Shown: positions 23,299 through 34,811, counted from the stretch's first letter. The stretch: DNA of 64,000 bases from Auricularia sp. M13 (GCA_037042915.1 CM073198.1:1116001-1180000); one strand, 5' to 3'. Notes: generated by a model not told the origin, from the sequence alone. A program made the numbers and translations.

Positions 23299-24573
23299 TT
23301 ACTCCATCATATCTTCGGATTCGTATACGTCCTCGTCGTGCTCGTGCATCTCCTCCGTCTGCTCCGAAGGTTCGGGGGTGCCAGGCATTCCGATCTTGCT
23401 AGTGTCATCGTCTTCGTTGAAGCGGCTTGGAAGTAGAGGATGAGATGAAGACCGCGAGGTCGCCGCTTCGGCTGTCATGCCTATCATGAGCGCGTCGGTC
23501 GCGGCTTCGGCCTCGTCGAAGTAGCTTGCGAGGGGAACGTGTGCCGAAGGTCGCTTTACAATCCTGATGACTTTGCCCTTCTGCGGTCGACCCTGCGCGA
23601 TGCATTGTTACTCGAAGTAGATCGCGAAGGGCGCGTCTTACTGACCTTCTTCTGGCCTTCCTTGCTGATGAGTACAATACGCTCGGGACGGAAATGGACA
23701 CGGACGCGTCCAGTCTTGGATACCACCACCTCTACGAAGGCGGTAACGTCGACGAAATGGCCGGCTTGAAAGACGATGCTGGTCGCGTGCTTCACGAGAC
23801 CGTTGCGGGCCATTTCGCCAAATTCCATCTTGTCGTTCAAGTGCCACGTATGCTGCACCGCGCGGAGCTCGGGTCCACGGTGGGCAACATCTGAAGGGAT
23901 GTTGAATTCGCTTTCCGCGTTGGCCTATCTGTATTAGCGGTGATCGCTGAGGCGTTGCGACGCGAACTCACTTTGGTGAACACTCTGCGTTGCATGTAAA
24001 CGTCACCGCCGTTGTCCACGTCGAAGATTGGGACGTAATCCTCGCTCGGCTTCGCCATCTTCACGACGACCTCGCCAAGGCGGTTTAAAGCGCGAAGAGT
24101 CGCGTTCCATTCGCGCGCATAGCCGCCTCCCGATAGTACAAGCGTCTGCACGGCTTTGACGGCTCCTTGCTCCTTTCTGTACAGGTATAAGCGGTTAATG
24201 AAGTGCACGAATGCTACTGGCGATCAACTTACCCGTCCCAGTTACCGAGCGTCCCCAGATTGAAACGTTCCAGGAAGCCAGTGAACCGAACACCGACTTC
24301 GTACAATTCTGCTCCATCTTCCGCGCCATCCTCGACGTCTGGCACGTGCGTGACGATATACGGGCGAGAGCGGTCGGTCTGAATGGGGTTCCGCACGATT
24401 TGAAGCCACTCGGAAAGTTCGACCTTGTTGCATGGCACGGCCTGCCAGAACGCGCATTCGGTGTAGTCGACGGGGTCTTTGGCGAGACGTTTGAAGTGGT
24501 CCGGCCAGAGATTGCGGACTAACTCATTCGTATTGTCGTCTGCATGGGGATTAGCGGATTTTTCGCCAGGCAC
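23299..24573 (-). CDS. Unrecognised protein with acidic tail, four exons
   Basis: The minus-strand model starts at 24573 (MPGEKSANPHADDN). It has introns near 24173-24228, 23895-23970 and 23587-23640, all GT-AG, and a TAA at 23299-23301. The protein has about 380 residues. Recognisable stretches are HFKRLAKDPVDYTECAFWQA, LVLSGGGYAREWNATLRALN, MARNGLVKHATSIVFQAGHF and the strand-rich FVEVVVSKTGRVRVHF. The C-terminus is strongly acidic (EDDDTSKIG, EMHEHDEDVYESED). The second intron joins one base out of phase with the best continuation, so a consensus error or another splice site is likely. The function is unknown. Confidence 0.6.
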
Positions 24574-25459
24574 TACGTCAGCCGCTCACCGACGAGAAAC
24601 GCCATTTCGATTGCGCAAGAGACCCGGTGCGTCGCATTTTGGCTGGCTTTTATACTGCGAGGCCCCTGCTTCCTGTCATAAGGTGGTGCTCCAGCTGGCG
24701 GCGATGGCGACGCGTCACAAAAGCGTCGTCTACTCGCCGGTCCCGACCGGCAGATAATCATTATGGCTCCGGTTCTTTGTACCATGTCCCACGACTATGC
24801 TCCTTTGCTCTACAATGTTCGTCTTTATTGGACTTCGACTAGATGCTATCGAGATCCTCCCTTGCATTAAGGCTTATAGGACATCTTCGGACACTCTACT
24901 CGCGTCCGCGACGTTGCCGAGGCCCACCACCCATATCGCCACCCTGCGCACCGAGACGTCGTGTGGTCCGAGTCGTTGAATTTGCGCGGAATCTTCGAGA
25001 ATATTCCGTGTCGTTCTCCCACCGCCTTCCATCGCACTGGCAGTTCATATGGCTTTCGCGCTGTTATTCATGTCATTCACATCGACATTTTCGCATGTCC
25101 TTGATGGACTCCAACCGTCACGACGACTAAACTTCTGTCGCTATCGCAATGCAATGGCATTGCGACCATCGACAGCGGATGGTCTCTGCTACGGTCGGAT
25201 TTTCCAGATTATTCGGCAGCGTTCTCTGACTTTCCGTCTTGCGCGATTCCTCGTACAACTTGCGTTATGAGCCTCTGCCAACCGTCGCGCACTTTCTTGT
25301 GGCCGTCTCGAATATTCCACAACATTCCTGGCGCAGTGGAGCGATTGAAATCCTTCGACGTCGTTCTACGCGTTTCCGGCGCATTCTGGACGACTCCTGC
25401 GTCTCGCAATAAAGGCTGATTAAAAATCACTGCATTTTCGTCGCAAGGGTCCTACAGCA
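24574..25459. other. Intergenic region, about 0.9 kb
   Basis: Divergent promoters for the genes at 24573 and 25460 are expected here. Several open frames exist, but none has conserved-looking composition or plausible splice structure. No repeat is seen. Confidence 0.4.
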
Positions 25460-27152
25460 ATGCCCAAACGCTCTCGCCCACCGCCCGGTGCGACTTCTCC
25501 CAAGAAATCCCGGTCAATCCCGTAGCTACGCGTTGGCTGGCATAAATCTTACTCGCGTGTGCTTTTGTAGGAAGCGCAACGACCGCCATCACGTTGCGTC
25601 GCAGTTCATAGACGAGTAGGTCTACTTTTCATCTGCCGACTTGAATATGAGCTGATTCCACGATAGTGAAGCAGAGGAAGACGATGATGTACTCGACGCG
25701 AGGAAGACGGCGAAGAAGACGCCAATGAAGACGAAGACGGTGCTATTGAGGGCGACAGCGAATCAGTTCATTCTGCTTACTCCTTGCGCGCGCGTGCCAA
25801 GGTTCGTCTGTTATCTGTGTTGAAGGCGTCGGGCTCACGGATGCTCTTGGCGTCAGCAGGACGTCTTGCCCTCCAATAATATCGATACCACGGCCGAGGA
25901 GCCATCACAGGTGCGTTGCGCGTGCAAAAGCCGTGGTAGCGCGTGTTCGTCGCCCTAATGTATAAGTATAGGAACGCGCCGACGATGTTGCCGTCGTTAC
26001 GTCGGTTGAACAAGCGGTTGTCGATCCAGTCGAAGCAAAGGAACAGGTCGAGCCTGCGCTGTCGCGTGAGGATACCGTCAAGGCGCCCGTCAAGGTGAAA
26101 GCACCTGACCCCGTTGTTAAGAAGGTGCGTTTTCGCCTGTAGCCCGGCACACTCGTATTGACGCAGTCAAAGGACGCGAAATCACCCGAGCCGGTTGTTA
26201 AGAAGGTGTGTCTTCGTATGTCGCGCGAAGACATGACATTATCTTGACGCTTTCCAAGGAAGAGGCGATGATCAAGCAGCAAGGGGTTCAAGGTCGCCCT
26301 CGACTTAATGCGTATGTAACTAACGCGCTGCTTACTCGCCTTCTGACCTTTTCCTTGCGTAGGCGCATCGACCGCATGCACGACTTCGCGAACGACGACG
26401 AGCTGACTTATTCCATCCTACGCGTTCCGGCCGACGCTCGCATCATCGTCACTGACGACCCCGTCCGCGACCGCGTCCACGTTCTCGGTCGTCCCTTGAA
26501 GAATCGCCCGCAGAATATGGCTCCCGTTTCCATCTGGATTGTCGGACGTCTTTCGCGCGTCTACCTTCGTGACAATCTCGGCAATCTTCCCAAGAGCGTC
26601 TCCGTCAACATCCGGCCCTTGAACTCCCGTTCGTTCCACGCGGCGACGACCTTGCTTCGCCGCCACACGACGGATGCCGCTAGTACGTTTGTTGGCGTGT
26701 AAATCGCGCGCCGCTTATCGTTTCATAGGCGTCGAGCGCTACGATGATATTCGCGCATCGCGCTGGATGAACGTCAAAGTCCCTGGCGAGTACTCAGACC
26801 GAGTGACTACTTCGTACACCTCTCGGTACCAGAGCTGACCGTTGTGTTTCCGCAGATTGACAGCTTTGATGCTATTTGGGATGCTCGCAAGGCCCTGAAA
26901 TCGCCGCGCGAACAGATGGAACCTATGTCGGCGGCGGACTTGAAGAAAGGCGACCTCGTGCTCCTTGAAGTCAGCCTTGCCAGATACCGCGTCACGGACA
27001 AGTCTTCCGAATCCACCTCGCCAAACAAGAACAAGAAGCGACACGAGAACTGGGCCGCTTACTTCTCTCTCAAGTCCATCTGCATGCTGGACGACACGCC
27101 CGTTGAAGCCGACCCCGCCGCCGCGGTCCCCGTTGGTAACTGGGCACTGTGA
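25460..27152 (+). CDS. Family X protein, long form with basic and acidic N-terminal exons
   Basis: The ATG at 25460 opens MPKRSRPPPGATSPKKSRSI, a likely nuclear localisation signal. Short exons follow, with acidic runs (EAEEDDD, and EDGEEDANEDEDG in one frame). Two small exons then end in near-identical VVKK segments, each followed by GTGYGTYTTCG. The family core begins after a 51-nt intron (26312-26362): RIDRMHDFANDDELTYSILR, APVSIWIVGRLSRVYLRDN, then IDSFDAIWDARKALKSPREQ, KKGDLVLLEVSLARY and FSLKSICMLDD, with a stop at 27152. The N-terminal exon joins are partly uncertain. It is the first of three tandem family members. Confidence 0.6.
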
Positions 27153-27469
27153 GTCGTTCCGGCCTGTCACTCGATACTGGTCTCTTTCCTTCGAACGTTA
27201 TGAACCGGCTCTTTGACTCTCTGTACTAGTATCTTTGTCACGGACCGCCGGCTCAGCTCTTGATGCCGCACATGACTTTCGCCGTTGTAGCCGTACTGTA
27301 CTTCTAGCTGTATATTAGTATTGACCAAATCCAACCTCGTTGGTACGTCTATGCGCAGGTTCTGACTCGGTAACGTGTTGGAATCAGTATCCTTGTCATT
27401 CCGCATTCATATAGGCTCTGACCGATGTGAGTTAAAACTAGCGGGTCTTCACAACCGCACTCGAACTTC

Positions 27470-28457
27470 ATGCCCCGTGAGGTACTGCGCGTTCACGTAT
27501 TGCACAGTGTCCTGGACTCGCGCCGCGCGTTCGATATCGATACCGAGGAATCGTTCCGCTACTTCGCCTTCCCGGTCAAGCGTCCAATTCTCGAGGACGT
27601 GATGAGCATAATTCTTCCCGAGGCGTCGGAGCCCCAGCCTATCGAATGGGTTAAGGGAAACCCAGAATTAAATCGGTGCGCCTTGAGTATATCTTATGCG
27701 CGCGGGCACTTACGCATTGCTATGACGCGAAGTCGGATTCATCTCATGCACCGACAATCCGACGACGACACTCTCACGTACTCTATCACTTGCGTGCCGT
27801 CTAGCGTCCTGCTCATGCCTATGCGCGTGCCCGCGGACAAGTTGGAATGGAAGGTCAACATCTTGTCTTACCCGATGCCAGCCTCGCGCTTGCAAGCACC
27901 CGTTACGCTCTGGATGGTCGGCCACGTTACTCGGGTCCGTTTCCAAGACGAAGACGGTTCCATACCGAAGAACTATTTCGTGCACGTGAAGACCCTCGAC
28001 CCTCGAGCGCAGGAGCTAGCACACGGCCTTCAAGTCAATTTTGGAGGTCACTACATGTTCGGTGCGCCTCGTTTAGTGGTACCGCGTGTTACACGACTGA
28101 TCTTTTCGTACACAGAGAGTGTCCCCATTATGCCCCCCGACGTCATGTTTATGCACAGCTACGAACTGCCGCAGAACGGAGAAGAGGTACGCGCTGAAGC
28201 TGACGAGGTCAGTTCACGGTTTAACTTTCTCTCAGTCTTCCGCGAACAGTTTCTGGGACGGCACTCGTACGCTGGCGTCTCCGCGCGACACCATGGTGGC
28301 GCTGCCTCTTTCCAGCCTTCGTTGCGGCGACCTCATCTTAGCGGAAGCTTGGCTGACTCGTTTCCGGAAGTCCGACTCGCCTGACCACGAAGAAGCATAT
28401 TATAACCTGCGTTCTATGTGTCTTCTCCACCGCGCAACCGATGTAACCAGCGATTAG
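27470..28457 (+). CDS. Family X protein, second tandem copy
   Basis: Starts MPREVLRVHVLHSVLDSRRA at 27470. Intron 1 is 27676-27732 (57 nt), placed exactly before the RI dipeptide of RIHLMHRQSDDDTLTYS, as in all family members. Intron 2 (about 28186-28234, 49 nt) precedes NSFWDGTRTLASPRDTM. The core has QAPVTLWMVGHVTRVRFQDE, LRCGDLILAEAWLTRFRK and LRSMCLLH. Length is about 290 residues. The segment before intron 1 (EASEPQPIEWVKGNPELN) matches the same part of the copies at 20225 and 33911, so the first exon is also homologous. Confidence 0.68.
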
Positions 28458-28587
28458 TAATCTCATATTATGTTGACCGGTATTTGCCGGTGTGACGTTC
28501 ATTCGCGAATGTTCCAGAATATTCTCCATGGTACTGGTACGTTAAAGGTCGCATTCGCAGCGCGGCTTGCTTTCAAGACTTTTCCCA

Positions 28588-29537
28588 ATGGCCCACACAG
28601 TTCCTTCCTCGGTTATCGATGTCCTTTCGTTGACGGTCGATGCGCCTCCGACTGCGCTCGCTGTGGCTTACCCGCCGTCAACAAGCAAGGCTCGTTCCGT
28701 CGTGAAACAGCTTTTCCCCGATGCCGACGAGCCCATGGATAAGGACTGGGTCAGCGATGATATTCTCAACAAGTGAGTCGACAGCGCTCCTGCTGGACAC
28801 GGGCACTAACAGTGCTTAGACGCATTCTGCGCATGCATGCTCTCACCGACTACCGTACCAATACGTTCTCCATCACGAACCTTCCGTGCGGGGCACAATT
28901 CGTGTCGGTCCGCTCTTCGCAGCCGGCCCAGAGCCGCGTTCTTGCCTATCCTCGCATGGTCTCGCCATTCTATACCATCCCCATGCCTATAACGGTGTGG
29001 CTGATCGGACGAGTATACGACATCCGTTGCGACTCCGGCGATCCCTCTCGCGATGCGCGCTGCGATTTGCGTATCGATCTGCTGGACGACGAATCATATG
29101 GCGTAGCATGCGCGCTTCTGCGCCGCTATGGGAATGGTTGTATTGGTGCGTGAGATAGCGGAACGTATGTTACCTTCGCATGCTCATTATCCGCAGATAC
29201 CATACGGCGAGAAGTGCTGCCTCTCACCTTCAAACCTCATGACGTTTTTGGGTCTTCAGCATGTCACGACCGGGTAAGTTTTTATCTATTTTTATCGCCG
29301 TTCGTGAGCAATCGAACTCAGATTGTCCAGGTCGTAATATGTGACGCTCGCGACCGCATCACATCGCCGCGCTTCGATATGGAACGTGCTGCCGTCGGCG
29401 ATGGTGACCTTGTTCTCGTTGAAGCGGATTTTGTGTTGACCTCCTGTCATTCATCGAACGACGGGAACGGTGCTCCCCGTTGGGACCCGTATTTCCATTT
29501 GAAATCCATATGCCTGCTGGATAGCGCTGTACGTTGA
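28588..29537 (+). CDS. Family X protein, third tandem copy
   Basis: Starts MAHTVPSSVIDVLSLTVDAP at 28588. Intron 1 is 28773-28819 (47 nt), before RILRMHALTDYRTNTFS. Two more short introns lie near 29150-29195 and 29274-29331. The core has IPMPITVWLIGRVYDIRCDS, GDGDLVLVEADFVLTSCHS and FHLKSICLLDSAVR, ending at 29537. It is about 265 residues, with one extra intron compared with its neighbours. It is head-to-tail with the two upstream copies, which indicates tandem duplication. Sequence divergence between copies is high, so the expansion is old. Confidence 0.65.
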
Positions 29538-29626
29538 ACTACACTTAGAAAGACACATGGCCTCTATTACCGCAAAGACTGTCCGATTCTCTGTCGCCAG
29601 CACACGCGTCAACTAAGCTTTGACGC

Positions 29627-30651
29627 GTGTGCTCCGCCCGGAACGCACAGTATTTAATCTGCGTGGCTCCCGGCTCTCTACTGGGCGCTCTAATTCTCGC
29701 CCCCGTGGCATGCCTCGCGAGCAGATATCCGCCGACGCTCCTGGAGCGGTTGTCGACCGCTACGTTCTTCGCCCGGCACAAACGTCTTATTCTGAGAACG
29801 TACGCGCAATTTCCGGTACAATCATCGCTGGTTAACACTCTGCGACAGACTTGGAAGTCTTATAAGCACATCGAACACGAATTCTGGGTCTGCGAAGACT
29901 TTCTACAGTTGCTGGACGTCGAGGCGCTTGCGCTCCCTCGTACGCAGCGTCCGTTCGTCCGCGGCTTGTGCGACGTCCTCGACAGCCATCTGGCCTATTT
30001 GAATGACTATCCCATAACGTCGATCTTATCCAACTTGTGCTGTGCGCGAGACAGTGCGGGTGATCGATGCCTTTACGGCGTCGTCATAGCCCAGTATGTA
30101 CGCAGACCCGCATGTCTTCTCGGATGCTGATGCAGATAAGAACATATCTTCACCTCGAGGTATACAGCAACCTCGCGTACGTCCTTGGAGACGCTATGGG
30201 TACGATGCAACCGCGGACGTTCCCCACGCGCGCTAAACTCGATACGCTCGAACGTCGCCTGGGTCAGCCGCTTGCAAACTACGACTCGACGGCCGTGGCA
30301 GTTGTCACGTACTACGTGTTTTCCCTCGGCGTCATCGCTGCTCTCCACGTCCTGGAAGACGAGACGAAGGACGAATGCTTCAGCGTCTGGAAGAACATCC
30401 TCAACGATTACAAGCCCATTCTGGACCATCACATCCACGCATTGAGCTATGACGACTCCCAGGTCTGCAAACTCCTTCGTTCCGCGTACGCTACGGAGGT
30501 GGACGTCGCACTAGGTACGTGGCTTAGCGATTTTCGTGCATATATGTACAAACACGTAACACCTTTTCTCGCAGCATGCATCGACGAGGAAGATGTTCGC
30601 GTCGCAGTGGTTTTTTATATGTTAGAGTTGTTCGCTGTTCTTCGCTTGTAA
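29627..30651 (+). CDS. Unrecognised, mostly alpha-helical protein
   Basis: Two long open stretches, about 29700-30110 and 30130-30651, look like one gene, but the join is unclear: the most obvious donor (GTATGT at 30094) does not keep the frame with any nearby acceptor. The protein is leucine-rich and helical: LLERLSTATFFARHKRLILR, YKHIEHEFWVCEDFLQLLDV, TYLHLEVYSNLAYVLGDAMG and AVAVVTYYVFSLGVIAALHV. Another intron (about 30515-30572) probably lies near the end, so the C-terminus may extend past 30651. A hydrophobic run near the end of the second stretch could be a buried helix rather than a membrane segment. No family is recognised. Confidence 0.45.
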
Positions 30652-30989
30652 ACCCATGGCCTATGCTTATGTAATTCAGAGCTGCTAAAGATTCCGCTGA
30701 CATTTTGCGCGAGCGTTCCAGAACTTTCCGGATGTTTCCATCCCTCTTCCACTTAAGCCACGCCACCGACACTGCGCGGCCGGCCCTCGACCATACCTCT
30801 GCCAACTTCTGTCGCGGCATCCCGCAGTTCGCTTCGCGCAACGACGTGCGTCTGCACACTTCGCTGTGTGAACTCACCGCATATAACGCCGACGCGCAGT
30901 ATCACTGGTGCTTCTGGACGCGGGCATGATGCCGGACTCGTATACAATGGACCACTCTGCTCTTTTACGCCGCTACAAAGCCGCTGTTG

Positions 30990-31308
30990 CGTCGGTCGTC
31001 GTGGAAATTTGCGCGGTCTGCTCGTCGACGCGGTCAACGCGAGCATTCGCGTACTGACTGACGATCAACGCCGCGTTCTGGTAGACCCGTCGTTGTACCT
31101 CAACGACCTCGTTCTCGCTCCCCCATATATTGAGCTGGGCGACGCTGTTCTCGATCCATGCGGCGTCGACCTTCATAATGGTCGCCCCGCGGTACGCGTT
31201 TGCATGTCGTGTTGGTCCGCTATTCGGCAGCTTCGCACTCCGGCCTTGTCTCTCGCCAATGGTTTGTACAGAGGAGAATTTCATTGCGCGCTCGGACTGA
31301 ATGTTTAG
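30990..31308 (+). pseudogene. Helitron remnant: zinc-binding N-terminal block
   Basis: EICAVCS (from about 31004) matches VICAVCS of the complete Helitron at 11842. After a frame shift near 31056 come LTDDQRRVLVDPSL, then CMSCWSAIRQLRTPALSLAN, matching CHSCWSRLSVLKLPPLSLAN of the Helitron at about 12035. The remnant stops before the Rep and helicase domains. It is too diverged to come from the palindrome copies and represents another Helitron lineage. Confidence 0.65.
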
Positions 31309-31841
31309 CTAGTCCTTGTATGCTCTACGGTGCCCGTTCAGTTTTTTTTTCTGGTACTTGAATGTTACTATCCTTTTTCGTAGTACGTGACGTCACGCGT
31401 GGTAAATCAAGTCTTGCACGAGCAACCTCACAGTTGAAAAATAAGCGCTCGGCCTTTGTCGCTGCACGTGACGCGATATGAAGGGTGTCCTGCCGCCAGA
31501 ATGCTGTCCGTATTCATCGAAAGTTCCACCGCAGGTGTCTGTTCTATACGGAAGGTGCGCCGCTTCTTAGGTGCGCCCTAGCGAGAGGTATGAAACAGCG
31601 AGAGGCTGTTGTTCGTATTCATCGAACTTTCCAGATCCAACTGAGTATTCTGCGCAGAAACGACGCCGACTTCTCGGTACGACGCGGATACACATGTGTA
31701 TGGAAAGTTGCGTGCGCCGAATAGCTGGTACGAATGCGCCTCCCGATGCTATCCCGCGCGCACGACGTGATTGGCTGTCACTGGCGCCCGTCAGTATTCA
31801 GCCTTTGAGCGTTGAATGAATGCTGTGATATGTTGCTAGTA
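31309..31841. other. Intergenic region, about 0.5 kb
   Basis: No gene is recognised. A T9 run sits near 31342. Two similar segments, CGTATTCATCGAA followed by AGTTCC or CTTTCC, occur near 31507 and 31613, perhaps decayed repeat pieces. Confidence 0.35.
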
Positions 31842-31851
31842 GGCATAAATA
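31842..31851 (+). promoter_or_regulatory. TATA-like core promoter
   Basis: GCATAAATAG lies 55-64 bp upstream of the ATG at 31906, a typical position for a core promoter with a short leader. Confidence 0.4.
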
Positions 31852-31905
31852 GTGCGACGCTCGTCGCGTGTCGAACTTCAAAGTTTCGCATTTCTCCCTC
31901 TTCCC

Positions 31906-33591
31906 ATGACCGCGCGACGCAGGTCCAAGCGCGTGCTCAAGACCGCTGCCGTCTCCCTCAAGCCTAAGACCGCGCGACGCAAGTCCAAGCGCGTGCTCAA
32001 GCCCGCTGCCGTCGCCGCCAAATCTGGGCGGAAGCACAAGCCCGTGCCCAAGACCGCCGCACAGGCTGTCGCGCTGTACGCGTACAACACCGACTTCAGC
32101 TTCGAGCTCCCTAAACAGCTACCTGCTTGCTTCGTGTGCTGTAACAACGACAGGCGCGACGAATTGCTCTCCGCAAATCGCGACTGCCTTGCGTGTGTCG
32201 GCAGGCGCCCCGACGTGTGCGTCGCTATCAAGTTTCCTTGCAATTATCTGGTGAGTTTCGCAGGTCATATGCGACAGGATCGTTAGATTAACATAGGTTG
32301 CAGGTCTCTTACATGCCTGCCGTCCGCGGCATCGTCTGCTGCTTTCTACTCGCTGCCTACGCTCCTATTCCTGAAGATTTACTCGCGGACGATTCTCTCG
32401 CTACTGCAGAGGCCACGCTGTTCGACTTAATGATCTTTGCGTTTCTTGCTCATCGCTTGCTCGTCTCTACGCTGCAAGGCCTCGACGACCCCCAGGTGCA
32501 AGACGACTCGTTCGATCACTGGGCCGAGCACACGCGCGACATGATCTCGCCCTCATTGACACACGTAGACTTGAAGGATGACGACTCGCCTTTCTGGAAC
32601 ATCGCGCTCGCCCTTGGTCATCTGCTTCTGGACGTATTTCAGGACATTGCGCAACTTCCCCCATGCTTTCATGATATATTCGACGCCATCAAGAGTTCGA
32701 TCAAGTTCGACTACTACGCGCGTCATTGCTGCTGGTCTTTCCCTGGTCAAGTCGTATGCAGCAAGTGCGGTTATTATCCGAAGGACACCAGGCACAAGAC
32801 CCGACCCTGCTTGCGTTTTGCGTACGAATTGTGCTGCCACGGGTGCTGGATCCAGCGCAGAGCGGTTGCTGGCCGGCCGTGCTTTATCAGCGTCGACGAG
32901 GACGACGAGTACGATGACGCGGGCGAGACCTTGTCCGCGGCTGAAACTGAGAGCAATGTCGAGACTGGCATGGAGACTGGGATCCAGGAGGTTGCCGAGG
33001 ACGACGACGCTGTAGAGCCTGCCGACAGCGATGAGTATGTCCTCTCGGGCGACGATGAATCGGTCGACCAGCTCGCGGACGATGATTCTGACGAGGTCGA
33101 TCAGCTCGCGGACGATGATTCTGACGAGGTCGATCAGCTCGCGGACGATGTTTCTGACGAGGACGAGGTATGATATAACGGTGATTTTCTCTCGTTCTAG
33201 AATTTGCTCATTCGCGTTGTAGACGGACGTTGCGCACGCCGATCGCCGTGTTACGACCGAACGCGCGACGAAACCCGCCGGTGGTCCTGGCAAGCAGTCC
33301 ACCACAGCTACATCGCGGTCCATACGCCAAGTACACAGTGCGACCGGATACGTCAGTGCTCCGCAGCTGCTGCGCGTCCTCGGCGACGGCAACAAGGTCC
33401 TGGTCGACGAGCTCGTTAAGCTTCAACGCCACGTACTTCGGGTGGAGAAGAGGGAGAAAAACAACCTCCGCCTCATCGAAGAGTTGCAGGAGGAATGCCG
33501 AAAATATTGGCCTGCTGTCCCAGAGGACTGCGAAGAGGCCAGCGCCGTGAATGCGGATACCGCGCCTGCTGGTCTTTCTCCGGAAGCTTGA
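31906..33591 (+). CDS. Cysteine-rich modular protein with basic and acidic repeats
   Basis: Three exons, 31906-32250, 32304-33167 and 33223-33591, use GT-AG introns of 53 and 55 nt and give a 525-residue frame. Residues 2-36 hold two copies of a basic repeat (TARRRSKRVLK, TARRKSKRVLK), a likely nuclear localisation or nucleic-acid-binding tail. A first cysteine cluster (CFVCC, CLAC, two more Cys; residues 75-112) and a second at about 260-305 (CSKCG, CCHGC) could bind zinc. An acidic region follows with three tandem copies of DQLADD (encoded at 33057-33160). The C-terminus has a likely coiled coil (VDELVKLQRHVLRVEKREKN). No family is recognised. The layout suggests a nuclear or chromatin role, which is inference. 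Confidence 0.75.
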
Positions 33592-33910
33592 TGTCGCCTT
33601 GCTAGCATGTAGCGCCGTGCGCGGTTCTCTGATATTCGTTATACCGTAATGTAGACAATCCTTCTTGATAGAAAACAACATACTGTCTTGCCGATGAATC
33701 CCCACACCGGTTAAATGCGAGATCCCTCGGACCCGACAAGGGATAGTTCCAGAACTCCAGAAAGTTCCAGCACATTCTCCTCGTAGCGCGACAGATTCCG
33801 TCATTATTAGCAAAGTCGCCACAGCGCGTCCCTGCGGGAACGTCAAATAAGAATATACATCCGCGAATTATATTGCGGTCCCGCGGGCATCCCTCTTGTC
33901 TCTGACCCCC
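33592..33910. other. Intergenic region
   Basis: No gene is seen in this spacer of about 320 bp. It should carry the promoter of the gene at 33911. Confidence 0.35.
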
Positions 33911-34811
33911 ATGTTCTCGCCGCTACTGACTCTTACGGCCGACATCTTCAATCCCATTCCATCTCGTAACATGCTCCACGCTGCCTTCCCTCCTACCTCA
34001 CTCCCGGGCTCGACGCTTGCTATCGGCTACCTGGAAGAAGCCGGTGAACCTGCCAAGAAGATGTGGGTGGTTCGCAACCCCATCCTGAACGAGTGCGCCG
34101 TCAGCTCTGTGCGCTAGCGACTTATGCTGACGACTGTAGTCGTATCGAACGCATGTCCACTTTTGCGGATAAGGAAACGCGCACTTATTCAATGACGTGC
34201 CTGCCTGCGGTCATACGCTGGATGAACATGATCTATCGCCAGCGCTACGTCGCAGTGTTGTCCTTGCCAAAACGGATGGGCGCTTACGAAGTGCGCATGC
34301 CCATGTACATCTGGGTCACCGGCGTGGTGCAAAGCTTCACGCGACCGCCCGACGACCGCTGCAGCGCGTCTTCCGTCACCATTCGGCCTTTGGACCGTCG
34401 GGCTCTCGACATCACCAACGCATTGTTCGACCGCTTCGCGCGTAATCGCAAGAGTCTGTTAGGCGCTTTTCACGGCAAATGCTTCGCTCATGTCGTCTTA
34501 GAACCGCGCTTTACAGACACCATGACGGCTGATACGGATGGCTCCTACGACGTGGTACGTATTGCATCCAGGTCGCAATTATTCTAATCGCCTTGCAGTC
34601 CACAGTCGCGGCGGACGTAGGACGAGTGCTAGATGGACGTCGCGGGCTACAGGCGCCGCGGTCCGAAATGCGAAGAACGCAGCTTCACGACGGAGATTTA
34701 GTGTTACTTGAGGTGTATTTCGCGCGCATCCACGCCGAGGGCGAGCAGCCCTACTGTAACCTGGCTTTAGCTAACGTCTGTGTCCTTGATAATGCGCCCC
34801 TGCTTCCTTAA
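33911..34811 (+). CDS. Family X protein, distal copy
   Basis: Exons 33911-34092, 34140-34554 and 34599-34811 use GT-AG introns of 47 and 44 nt and give 269 residues with every join in frame, making this the cleanest family member. Features: AGEPAKKMWVVRNPILN before intron 1; RIERMSTFADKETRTYSMTC after it; RMPMYIWVTGVVQSFTRPPD; AADVGRVLDGRRGLQAPRSE; LHDGDLVLLEVYFARIH; and LANVCVLDNAPLLP at the end. The pattern of short strands and DGDLVLLE is what one would expect of an OB fold, but this is not proven. It ends 170 bp before the KDZ insertion site. Confidence 0.72.

Noticed and set aside
24797-25270. Small genes in overlapping open frames upstream of the long family X gene
   Set aside because: Composition is low in conserved pattern, frames overlap each other and no splice sites support them.
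33057-33170. Satellite DNA
   Set aside because: The three 33-bp units are in frame within a coding exon and encode an acidic repeat.
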